A stretch of DNA of 64,000 bases from Zygnema circumcarinatum (Eukaryota > Streptophyta > Zygnematophyceae > Zygnematales > Zygnemataceae): positions 1,952,311-2,016,310 of the forward strand of contig CM074811.1 of the NCBI GenBank assembly GCA_037447605.1, given 5' to 3'. The notes under the pieces were generated by a model. The model made no database searches and was not told the origin of the DNA. It saw nothing but the letters and a program-made list of their open reading frames with translations. The position numbers and the translations under genes were made by a program. Positions 9,829 to 21,093 of this stretch are shown here, in pieces. Every line of letters starts with the position of its first letter. Position 1 is the first letter of the stretch.

Positions 9829-12800
9829 CTACGCGTTGTTGGACCAGCTGGTGAACTTCCCCACAAGATCCTTCACAGGAGTCATCGGTTCGTCACCTTC
9901 AAATTTCTTTTTACCCTCCACATGATCATCCTCCTGCACACTGTTTCGCCTACTTTCTTTGGGCAACACCTCCAAAGGTGGAGGCCCGCCAGAAAACTTC
10001 CGCGCGGAAGCCCTTTTTTGTGAGGAGGGAGCAGCAGCTTCCTCCCCACTTTGTGCAGCTGCAGCACCTGCAGCCGCCACATTAGACTGTGCGGCTACTT
10101 CCTTTTTCTGCAGAGAATCGCCACCACTCAAACCCTCGGATTCACCGGCTACCACCACCCCATCCTCAGTCTTCACGGCTGCCATAAGACCTGCTTGCTT
10201 TTGCTGGGGCAAGTCTGCACTATCCGATTCAGCCGCATTCCCCTTTTCTTCCGCTTTACCAACATCCCTTTTGTCCTCAGAATCATCTCCAGAAGCCCAA
10301 ACCTCGGCCCATTGACTTTTCTCTCCCTTGTCATCACCCCAAGATGGCAACTGTTCTATCTCTTTTAGTTCTGCCACTTCCTCCTCCGTCTCCCCTACTT
10401 CCTTCTTCAGCTCCGCCGCTCGCTGGAGATCTGATTTCCATTGAGACGTGCCCAGCTTGTACTGCAGGGAGCAGGCCACAGCAGCAGCAGAAATTCAGCT
10501 TCAAAGCAAATGCTAAGGATGAAGCTGACCCAATCATCGTTCACCGCTTATGAAAGGAGACAGCAAAATGCAGAGTACGACTAAGTCGAAACACCAAATA
10601 ATGGTCTTGGATCTGACTACAACACTGACCTCAAAGTGGGCAGCTGATGAGAGAGCGGATGCCCAGTGGGAGAACATCTGAAGGCGGAAGTTTGCAACAT
10701 TGTCCAAGAACTGTGATTCCTGAGCAACTTCTTCACTTCCAGCAGCTTCCCCATTGGCTGCTGCAGGAGGGTGGTGGTGATCTGGATTGGTGCAATGATG
10801 ATGGCTCTTAGGCTGCTCCATATAGTCCCTTTCAATTTTTTCAAGTACCTGCAACCGAATCGAAGGACGAGTTTTTGAGTCCCTAAACCAGATCAGATTC
10901 CCCATTTCTCCAGGAAACGAAACTCATTGATTCCCGATCGCTTATGTTGAGAAATTTGCACATTGCCCACAGACCTCCTTTGCTGCAATAAACTTTTCAC
11001 GAGCTCCATCGTAGTCCTTCTTCACTTTCACCGCAAGCTCGCGAGTGAGAGGGAGTCCTCCCTTCTTCAAGGAGAGAAGCTCTGCCCTCCTCTCCGTCGC
11101 TTGAGCCCTCCCTGCAAAGCAATGGGCTATTCCTGCAATTGCCTGGAGGAAAGAGGGAAAGAAATGAAGGCTTCTGTCAAATCGGGCAATCTGCTCACGA
11201 CAAAGAGAGCATGAATTTGGAAAGGCGGCTGTTATATTTGAGCATGTACAGGAAACACGCAAAGTGCTAGAAGGGGACTCACATCCACCATGCCTGGCTG
11301 TAAATGTAACGCAGCCTCATACTTTTCCATTGCAATCTCCACGTGTTTCAATGACCAATCACAATCTGCAAGTTCTCGTGCCAAGTCATCATCCTCATTT
11401 TCCCCCTCCTCTACCCCCCCTGCACCGTCTGCCAGCTCTCCTTTCACTTTCTCCACATTCCCATTAGCTGTTGTTTCTCCTTGAATCCTATTCTCATCAG
11501 CTCCTTCTGCCTTCGCCTGTATGGACTCTGCCTCCACAGCCGCTTTGGGTTTCTTAGCCGATTTCTTTTGAGCAAGGGCACGATATGTGCTGGCCCAGTT
11601 AATCAGCACCATAGCAGACTGCAAAATCTCCAGCATTGAAGCATATGTGAGTGCACTCTCCAAAAACTATTCCTTCCAGTAGCCCCAGCAACCTCTCTGA
11701 CTGTGTCTGCCCTTAAAAAAGCTATCCAAAGGTGCCTATTTAACTTTGGGATGGCAAAGAATACAACGAGAAGGGAAGATGTAGACCCCTATAGAGCACG
11801 TGAACAAAGACATAATCAAGCGAATACAAGACGCACCATACTCATGAACTTCGTCTCAGCCAGCTGCAGAAGTTGGGCTGCTTCTTCTGTTGAGACTGCC
11901 TCGTCGATTGCTTTGTTTATCTCCGTAAAATTATACTCGAACTGGTCGGCACGGGTGGGGTCAATGCCTGCACACCATGAAAGAAAGGCTGAGCTTCCTC
12001 ACATTTTTTTTTTTTTGTATTCTCACTGGTCTTTGTTTAGTCAAACATCACATGCGAATCATCCATATAGCATCTTTACACGCTCTCACTTGTTACAGAA
12101 CTTTGTGAATTCCTCCTCCTTTCATCATACTCACCGAGTCTCATGCGTACCATCTCGGCCAACTCCAAGAACCAATCCTCAAGCATTAACTGCTGCTGCC
12201 CGCCAAGCTGCTCATCCTCTGCTTCTTCCACGTGTTCAGCTTTTCCTCCACTTTCAATAGGGGATACCTCCTTTGATGGTTCACTTGAAGAAATGCTTTT
12301 ATCGCCATTTGCAGTCGGTGCCTCTGGGGTCGGGTTGACAGGTGCAGGTCCTACCTTAATCGTCTCCTTCTTTGCCTTAATCTTAAGCAGCAAATCCAAT
12401 GCATCCTGATTGCTGGACTCCGCCTGCATAACAAGCGCATCAGAATGTCAGTAAAAGACCAGAAATCGCTTCTTCCATGTGCAGGAAACGAACAAATTGT
12501 GCAAAGCTCAGTAATGTTGAACTGGCAAGAAAACGAATCTACCCACACAGTGTTGACGTACAACAGCTCTACAAGAAAGCTAGAAAGCGACATAGGAGAG
12601 AAATGCTCTACCTGCAAAACGAGTTTGAGGTCTTCCTCCGCCTCTCCTACCCTCCCCAGTGCTTCATATGCCCTCGCTCGGCGGAGGAGGGCTCGGGGAT
12701 AACTCTCGCGCAGGGCCAAGGCGAGGTTGCACTCCTCCAGCACCCCCTCATAGTTCACAGGTCGTATCTGCAGCAGACAGGCTGCACGGTTGCTGCAACC

Positions 12801-13813
12801 AATTCCTCTCCCACCCAGAGAGGCCGACCTTTAGGAAGAGGCCCTACCACCTGGAATGGAATTCTCCTTCAAGTTGGGGGCCTTCACGAGAACAAGTAAT
12901 TGCGAGAGAAAGCATGTAAGGAAGTCGAACGACGGGTATAGCTGAAGGATTCAGTGGAGTTAATGAGCTGTACCTGTATAAGACAGCGCGGTCTGCATGC
13001 CCCTCGGGTACAAATTTAAGGGCTACGTCATATATTTTAAGTGCCTCGGCAAAGTGGCGTTCGGTGAATTGCCGATTGCCCTCCTCCTTCAGCCTTTGTG
13101 CTCTTTGCAGCAGAGCCTACAACCCATCTTTCTCACCATATAGGAAATAGTGAGATGAGAGAGGAAGGCCGCCCTCAAAACAAGGGCAGTTGGGGGCTGC
13201 TTGTGAACTTGAGACAGTTATACAATTTCGGATTCGCAATGCCATTTGCTGGTAATTCTTTGTCGGTCACGGGCATTGCTCATTTGGTCCATGAACTTCT
13301 TCTCTAAATCATGAAGTATTCTGATGCAACTTTTCCCATGACATAGGCTCTGTGCATAACTTGTTAAAGAAAGTGCTGCAAGACCAAAAGTTATTGCTCA
13401 CGAGCTTTGAATAGAAAGTAAGCCCACAGATCGTGGCAACACCTCAATTTTCAACTGTGCTAACAACCTGCCCTGTCAAAGCTCGTTTACGTTTCAGTTT
13501 GAGAGTTTGCAAAAAGCTTGGCAAACTGGTTAGTGCAGTTTCTGCCAATGTTGAAGCTGATTCTTACAGCCGGATCCAAGGTAGCCTTCGGTTTCCACGT
13601 AAAGTCACCAGCAGGTGCAACGGCAGGTCGAGAAGCAGCAGGCGGCGCTCCCCCCGAGGCTGAGAGTCCTACAGGTTTGGGTAGAGGCACAGCGGCGGCC
13701 GAAGCAGCGGTCGCCGGACTGGCACTTGGAGCTGCTGGAGGGGGGTTAGGGCCACCTCCCTTCTTTGATGAAACTCCTTTGTTCTTCTTTTTGTTCCCTT
13801 TTGTCCCCGCCAT
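9829..13813 (-). CDS. TPR protein, CLMP1/Phox-like, no visible PB1 domain
   Basis: Nine minus-strand exons: 13813-13568, 13116-12974, 12792-12612, 12423-12135, 11967-11837, 11618-11283, 11142-10975, 10848-10630, 10461-9829. Phases close to 781 aa. The N terminus is Lys/Gly/Ala/Pro rich (MAGTKGNKKKNK), as in plant CLMP1. TPR repeats follow (AQRLKEEGNRQFTERHFAEA, then VLEECNLAL and RALLRRARAYEALG). After an acidic linker comes the family's second TPR half (LMLEDWFLELAEMVRMRLG, then LINWASTYRALAQ and AMEKYEAALHLQP). The tail after YKLGTSQWKSDLQRA is a long acidic Ala/Ser-rich extension. CLMP1 acts in chloroplast separation and Phox proteins in Hsp-assisted sorting, but both carry a PB1 domain between the TPR halves that I do not see here. 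An upstream in-frame ATG at 13837 is an alternative start. The exon 7 donor (GTCTGT) is weak. Confidence 0.82.
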
Positions 13814-15818
13814 CTGACAGTCAGCCAGCCATGCCAAGGAAATGACGTATCATTCAGAGGAGAAGCGTAACACTGTTAACGATATAGAAGGTTCTTCATT
13901 GCCCTAGAAAAGACTGGGGAAGTTCCGAAAACTTGCGGGGGCACGCTTTAGTAAGGTAGCCCTTCAACAGTTTCGAAGGTTGATGATAAGCTTTTCAAGT
14001 GATAGTGGTGCGGTTCTGCTGTGGGCTTTCAAGAGCATGGGAAAACACTTTGCTTAAAGGATGTCAGCAATAATATGTCTCAATGGTCAATCAAGGGATT
14101 GATAAAAGTCTCCGGTCCAGATAGAAGTGCGTTGGGGGAAGAGAAAATCCATTAAACTAACTATTCTGGATGGACTACCACTTGCTCCATAGAGAATTCT
14201 ATAGGTTCCAAGACGTTGGGGAATCTCCTTTTAGTTATTAAAAGCACACGGGAATCCCTCTTTATTCGAACATCAGTAACACAAGCAAACTGATTTTGTT
14301 CTCGAAGACAAGGGACAGAAAGCACCCATACTTTCGGTCAATTCAGCCCAGATAGTGCAAACAAATGGTGTGTTTTTGTTCCAATGAATGCTTATGGCTT
14401 TATTGAACGTAACTGGACTAGAATAGTGTAGAAGATAATCTCAAGTCTACTGGCTTCAAATCTTTGGTCTACCATGTACCACCATTAAATGACTCTTCAC
14501 ATGAACTAGTGTAAAGCAGTCAAGAAAAAAAATTCACTCTCGCAGCTGCATATACACTGGCAGCAAAACATTTCCGGGAGAATGCGGCAAGCTCAGTGAT
14601 CAGAGCTCAGCCGAGCACTTAGTCTCATTACCAGCGCTACAGCAATGCCAATGCTAACAAGTTGCAATTAGCTGCTATTTACAAGCTGCTGACATTCACC
14701 ATAGCACCCGCAAGCCGTCGGACTACTGAAACATTCCTCTAATGATGAGTGTTGCATGCTGAGTTCAGCAGAACACCAAAAATGCACCTTTACAGAGCAG
14801 AGGCAAATTGATAGCGCTCACACACAGCCAAGCCTGAAGCGCCGATTGAGCAACTTCAGAGCTGCATAAAGGCTACAGTCGTACATTTCTTATACATTGA
14901 GCTGCTAGTGCAGCCCCTGCACAATTCCCATGCACTTCTATAGTCTGAGCGAGGAGACCTTAAGAGGTAGCGAGCCCAAGTAACATCAGCATACGGCGCA
15001 GGGGAGTGGTAGAATCCCACAATTCACACCACAGCACCCCCCTCTCCCTCGCACATCACACACCTTCAAGTACGCAGCCGGTGCAAGCAAAGCCCCTTTG
15101 CCCCTCCTCCTCCCGCAAACCCTAGTCTCCTCCTCCGCCCTCCCACAACCTTCACAGTGTGCCCCTACCCCTCAGCAGGCCCTTTCTCAGCCCCCGCCGC
15201 ACCTGCCTGCGCGCCCCTCCCTCCCTCTCTCCCTCCCTTCCTCCCTCCCTCTCTCCCCCAGCGCAGCAATGGCAGCTCCAGCTCCCTCCCTCTCTCCCTG
15301 GCTGCGTCACTCGCGGTCACGTTGACCCCCCCCCCATGGACCTCGCCCGCCCGCCTTCGTTCCCGTCCCCGGGCAGCGCAGCGCGCCGCGTGGCCTCTCT
15401 GAACCCCTCCCCGCGTGCGCCACGTGGCCGTGTGCCGCCTCGTGGCCTGTGGTCCTCGCGAAGCTTCAGCGCCCACGTGGCGCCGCGCGATTTGACGGGA
15501 CCGCGTGGCAGCATGCCCATGCCCATGCCATGGGCCATAAAAACAACAACTTTGACTTCGAAAAACAGGGCGGGGGGGCCCGCGCCTCGTCCGCTGTAAA
15601 CATTTGAAATTTTGAAAATGTGAACGGCCTCCCTCGCTCGCTCGCCATGCCCCCCCCTGGAACGCAGTTAATTGGTTTAGCACTAGTCATTGAACCGCCA
15701 AGCAGGCAGGGAGCAGGCATCCCGCTACTCGACTGGCTAAACAGTCTTGTTTGACTAACCAAGAGATGACTAGCCGAATTTCAGCACCCGAGGTCGTCAG
15801 CTTCAGCCGGGCGCGCGA
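13814..15818. other. Intergenic between divergent TPR and U11/U12-48K genes
   Basis: AT-rich to about 14990 with no coding signal. From 15000 to 15600 it becomes GC-rich, with a pyrimidine microsatellite (CTCCCTCCC-like, 15203-15262) and CCACGTGG G-box cores near 15420 and 15473. It resembles a promoter or CpG-rich leader, but no start codon with a supported product follows it. Confidence 0.4.
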
Positions 15819-16441
15819 ACCAATCAGGAGCCACCGACCACTTGTCGGTTGGGAGCTGTACGGCTGCCGCGTCGGCGATAGGAGGTTTGTTTGTTGGTTT
15901 CCGTTAAAGCGCGGAGACCTCGCCGGCGTATCGGCTGGGACTCTCCGGCCGCCGACAACGGCCGGCGCTGGTACCGTACCGAAATCCCGCCGGCCGATTG
16001 GGCTGCCCTTAACACTTTTCCTTTGCCAGAGCCAGAGGCCCAGTTTCCATAGGGGTCAGACATTGACCATCGCCAAATCAATTTCGTAAGCCTGTCGGGC
16101 GAATGAAGCATTGGCTAGGTATATGGCTTTGTACGGCGGAGCCGCGGATCCCGACCCGGAATTCATACAGTACAAGAAACTTTTAGTATAGATAGTGTTA
16201 TTTCCACCCCTTTTTTGGATCAAAAACGGAGAATAACGCCCCTTTAGTATGAGGAATTCAGGAATTTAGTACGCGATGGTCGATGTCTGACTCCCCCTAA
16301 TCTGTCGGTCGTATCCGGTACGCCAGCGGTATGGCGATATATGTAAGCCTGTCCCAAACGACAAGCCTGCGGCTGGTCGCACAAGCCCTAGCCCGTACAG
16401 GTCGGGCACTCTTTCGGGTGGCCGGTGGTTTCTGATTGGCC
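15819..16441. repeat. Imperfect inverted repeat enclosing MITE copy B
   Basis: The left arm at about 15819-15870 (CCAATCAGGAGCCACCGACC, then GAGCTGTACGG) is complemented by the right arm at about 16390-16440, which reads CCAATCAGAAACCACCGGCC, then CCTGTACGGG on the minus strand. The arms are roughly 50 bp, diverged, and 0.6 kb apart. This may be an older foldback element into which copy B inserted. Confidence 0.5.
16051..16300. mobile_element. MITE-like element, GGGGTCAGAC family, copy B
   Basis: About 250 bp, bounded by AGGGGTCAGACATTGACC on the left and its near-complement ending GACTCCCCCT on the right. The left 45 bp, through TTTCGTAAGCCTGTCGGGC, match the left end of the element at 7726. 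No coding capacity and no clean target duplication are seen. Confidence 0.65.
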
Positions 16442-16877
16442 GAAAAACGTTTGTTGACGCCTTCGCTGTGGCGTTAGGACTTTTCATCGTGTTGCTAACA
16501 GATTCCATGAAACCTGTCCCGTGACGATAGTTGCGGGACGCAACTGGCGAACTAGCTGCATGGAACGGCTCCATGGAACCTGTGAGCCGCCGGGGAAACC
16601 ATGCGGGAAAAGGAACTGCTCCCCGAGCGACCAAGAGGGGGTCGGAGCGGCTGTAGGCGCCCCTTCTTGGAAGTGGAAGGAAATTACATGAGTCTGCGTG
16701 ATTTGCAGAATTCCTTATTCGCTGCGAGGAATTCTGGGATCTACCCCTGATCTTCTTCTGCAGGTTGTTTTTTCTGAGTCCGTTGTAGGAACAGATGTTT
16801 CGGTTTTTTATAAAGGAACATTAGTACAGTTAAAGAATGCATGAGCTCTGGTTCTGCTGAGGAACAGCCGACGCAGG
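16302..16877. other. 5' region of the U11/U12-48K gene
   Basis: Contains the right arm of the inverted repeat and then AT-rich sequence with a run of T at 16765-16812 just before the gene. It probably holds the promoter and 5' UTR. No separate gene is supported. Confidence 0.4.
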
Positions 16878-19800
16878 ATGAACGAAGCGGAGCCTCTCCC
16901 AGTTCTTTTGAGTCGCCTCAAGACGTTTGTCAGCCATGCTGAGCGCATTCTTTCTGATGTTTCCGCCCGCCTTTCGCTTCCAAGCTCACTCCAAAGCAAG
17001 CCTGCTGCTTCTGCAACACAGCCTTCCAGCCCTTTCATGCGTTGCAGTATCAACCCTTCCCATCGCCTGCCTTTTTCTTCTTTACAACGCCATGAGCATG
17101 CCTGTGCTCTCCTTGCTCGAGGCATGGATCCTTGCTGCTCTTCTCCGGACCCTCCAACAAATAATTCCTTTTTTTATGAACAGGCTCCAAGTGTAGTTCT
17201 TTCTGTGGACGACCCTACAGCGGCTGGCGGTAGGGACATGTTAGCAGGTGTTCCCAGCTTTCTTATGGATTGTGCGGACGCAATTTTCTGGTCCTCCAAA
17301 CACTCCCTCTTGCACAAGGGTGAAGCGCAGAGTACGAAACCTTCAATTCCGAGTGGGTTGAACTTATGGAGCGCACTTGAGGAAGTAGAGCTGTGGACCA
17401 CTTTTCCAACACAATATTCCTTAGAAGCTGCAAAAGTAATATCTATAACAATTGAGCTAACTGAAACAGAACTTGCTCGGCTGGCGCATAGCCATGCTCT
17501 GCCACTGAGCGTGCTTTCCCCAGTCACAGTTCTGCTACGCCTCTTGATTGTGGCTGCTGCAAAAGAGGCTGCATCGACAGTGGCTTCAATGGAGCGAAAA
17601 AAATGTGTGATAGAGATCGAAGGTAGTGAAAAGGAAAAAGAAGTTTTGGAAACAGAGGACGCTGTGAATAATGTTGACGAGTTAAGGGAGGAAGCAGTCT
17701 CGTGTCCTGTGTTGACGCAGGGAGCAGCATGGCTTTCAAACCAGCTGGTACCCACAGTAGGAGAAAAGCAGGCACCTAACCTATTATTACATATTGTCAA
17801 GAAAATCATTCAGTTTGCTGGTTTGCGGGGGTTGAGAGAACGGCCGAATATTGCCACTTGCAACAAATCGACCTCGACTGCTCCAATTTTGATTAGTGAT
17901 TCTTCAAAGGAAGCCTGCCTTTTAAAGACTACTGCAGGACCATTGCCTCTGGAGCATCAGGTCCAGGACGAAATGGCCGCGCTTGAAGGAAAGACCGAGG
18001 AATTAAAGGCTGAGCCCTCAAAGGTGAAGGAACGTTTATTTGGAACCGAGGAGTTAATAGGGAGCAAAAAGACTGGTGTCCAAGTTCTGAAAGAATCTCT
18101 GGAGCAAATTAGACTATTCACGGCAACCAAAAGGACGAGCAGTATGGCGTGTGCTTCTCCAGCCAGCAGGTATATTTGATTGGTTATACTTGCAAAATTT
18201 TCGCAGCAAGCCCTGATGTTTTACAATTTCTTTGTCGGTGTCTTGAATTCTTACTTCAAATTTCAAGGCGTTAACATTGCGTGCACTAGGGCATTGCACT
18301 TTGCATTTTTATTCAAGGGTAATTGACACAACCCACTGATTCACAGAACTGATGATTGTCTGCTCTTTGGAGGAGCACAAGCGTCCGGCTGTATTTCAGA
18401 TTCCTTTTCAGTTTTCAGCCTGCTCTGTTTATCCTTGAATTTATATAATCTGTTACCTGATTTAGTCTCCTTTTAATGTTTGCTGGACAGAGCTGCAGAA
18501 CATGCTGCATTAGTGGCAGAAGCTGAGAGAATAAGGGCAAGTCGAGAATTCAAGGATGTCTCGACTCATAGCAGTTTGCCAACAGCTGGTGGTGTACAGG
18601 TGAGATTCATCCAGTAGTAGGTAGGATTGAGAGCAGGCGTTCGCTTGAACTTCGAAAGTACAATATTAAAATTCTCTTGTTTACTTTTTTCCCTCCCAGT
18701 TTGGTTTGGCATCGGCTCTCTCTATTCACCCAGAATACCACATGAGCAGTGAAAAAAAATGCTTCATCAAATGCTTTATTGAGAGCGTATTTCTGAAAAG
18801 AGAACGTATGTTTCGGCCATTTTTTCAGCCCTGTTTTGAATTCTTTATGCTCTATCGTTGCAGGGGCCACGAGAGAAGTCAGCATTAGAGCTAGCTGCTG
18901 CGGAACGTGACTTTCGCAGGCGCTCAATTCGGTATCGGTCAACAGCAAACAAGAAAGACCCCAAGCAGGCAAGCATCCCGTCAACTGCACTCAGGAGAGC
19001 CTGTCCGTGTCAGTCAGCGTCTGCGTGCTATGAGAGCTTTGTACCCTCCTGTCGATGTTAAGTTTTCGGCAATGGGCAAAGCAATGAAAATTCAGGCCCG
19101 TGACGTTAAAAGTGTTAACACATGGCCATTTCTTAGGCAGCACTTCGCTCTGCATGAAATGTAGTTTCTGTTTTTCATAACCGAATACAGTTGGCTCGGG
19201 AATAAGCGGCTGAAGGGTGAATGGGAAAGTCTAAAATAGCGAACCTAGGGCCCTCAGATGAAGAACCTGTTATCCAGAGCAACAGACGTAGCTCAGGAGA
19301 GCCTCCGGAGGTCCGGCCATATGTCAGACCTTGATTAAATATTTTCTGACGCATTCTTACGTGAATGGATGGTAACTATGTGATGCAGGTGATGCGGAAT
19401 TTGATTGAAAGCTATATGAAGGCACTGGTAGAGGTGGACCCGGAAATTCACGAGTCCGCTGATGGCGAATACGAGGATGGCTCTAAGAAGCAGCAGGTTG
19501 TGGGTCAAGGGGACAACAAAATGGATGCACTCAACAATTGGAAAGATAAGAATGTGCAAAGCTATGGACGCAGGGGGTTTGACGATAAAGGAAGGCGGCA
19601 CAGTGGGTTGGGGGCTGTAAGGGGTATGCATTCTTCGAGTGAGGATGTTGGGAAGCATTTGGAACAGAGGGGGCGGAGGACCATGCATGAAAGTGGGAGG
19701 GGTGAGGACAGGGGTGACCGGAGCGGTCGTGAAAGTTTTGGCTATGAAAAAAAGCAAAGGAGAAATATGGAAGATAATAAAATATCTCAATTGAGTGAAA

Positions 19801-20198
19801 TCTCGCCAGACACGCGGAGTTTTCGAGGGGACCGCAAGGGAGAAAAGGATGAAAGCGACAAAGGTGTAAGTGAACGAGACATTCATCGCCCTGAAAGAGG
19901 TGACGATCATAGAAGAAAACGTAGTCATAGGAGAGTGGGCAGCAGTGAAAGAAGGCGCAGCGACACTCAGACCGAGGAATCAAAGGGCGATGGGAGCTCC
20001 AGTTGGGACAGGCAGCGGGAGTTGAGGAAGGAGGGGCGAAGAAATGAAAAGGAAAAGAATCCCACGACTGATAGGTGGATGGGGACAAATGAAGAGAGGG
20101 ATATTGAAAGGGAATGGGGGTCAAAGGAGCAAGGGGACAGGCAGGCCGTCGGACATCAGGAGGGAAAACGACAGCGGAAGGAGAGGGAAAGGAACTAG
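16878..20198 (+). CDS. SNRNP48: U11/U12 snRNP 48 kDa protein (minor spliceosome)
   Basis: Component of the U11/U12 di-snRNP, which recognises the 5' splice site of U12-type introns. Exons 16878-18169, 18491-18599, 18864-18968 and 19389-20198 give 771 aa with closed phases. Residues C56, H62, H72 and C76 form the U11-48K CHHC zinc finger (C-x5-H-x9-H-x3-C). The middle region CPVLTQGAAWLSNQLVP and the block AAAERDFRRRSIRYRS then QVMRNLIESYMKAL align with plant U11/U12-48K. The C terminus is a long Arg/Ser/Glu/Lys-rich tail (RRKRSHRRVGSSERRRSD). Intron 3 starts with GC, not GT (CAG|GCAAGC at 18969). Using it restores the family alignment exactly, whereas read-through meets a stop. The longer than usual N-terminal half is unexplained. 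Confidence 0.88.
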
Positions 20199-21093
20199 CG
20201 TTGAGCCAAGGCTGACGGAGGTCCGAGGGGGATGTAGACGAAAGAGCACAAGGGTTTGCATGGGGGATAGTTTAAGAGTTCATACATGTAAGCTGTGGAT
20301 AAAAATTGTCGAGATATAGAAGCTTTCTATTCCAAGCCAAAGTCTTTTACAGACAAGGTCGCTGCCCAATGAGTTGCTTGCACTGCCCGTGCTAACCCTA
20401 AAATGTCACACAAAAGCACTGCTGTATTTACAAAGAAAGCGCATGAATGGCAATCTGTCTCCCTAACTATCCTACAAGGCCTGCCTGCTGACCTCTGCTC
20501 ACTTGCCAAACGCATTGGTGAGCCATGCCGCATTGCTTAGCAAAGCTCGCCCTCGAAACAAGGCTCATGCATGCATGTACATGATTCAAACTGTCAATTC
20601 AAAAGTGCAGGACATCCACGAGTCCGAGAGTGCCGCTCTAAGCCAAGGGGTATCAATAACTGCTCCTGGTCTCCTTCTTCCTGTCGTGGGTAGGCAAAGC
20701 TCCGCGGGTCAATAATCGAATAATAAAGCTTCTGCAAAAAGACAAGCCAAGCAAAACGAAGTGAGAGGTGATCCAAACATTTGAAGACATACTTTCTCAG
20801 GCATGTGAAGAAAACAAACCAGCAACGCTGCTTGAAATCCCTACGTGCACAAACAAGCAGTAAAATGAAGTGTAGCAGCAATCTGTTACAACATAGAAAA
20901 CAAAGAAAACTTTCTTTGACCCTGCCTCTCCTTTTGTACAAACGTAGACCATCCATAACCAGGTAGCAGAGAGACGCACAAATCAGAACAGCACCCAATG
21001 AATCTCCCTGCAACCAGACAGCGTCTCTACTCAATCAAAAGTGGTTCTGCCCATTCAATGTTGCAGTCGGGGAAGAGCAGCATTGGGAGAAGC
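20199..21093. other. Convergent 3' intergenic region
   Basis: Lies between the 3' ends of the U11/U12-48K (+) and EI24 (-) genes and should hold both 3' UTRs. An AATAAT motif occurs near 20720. Several ORFs are present but none has a recognisable product. Confidence 0.45.

Noticed and set aside
16878-20198. U12-type introns in the minor-spliceosome protein gene
   Set aside because: None of the three donors carries the ATCCTT-type consensus; two are ordinary GT and one is GC.
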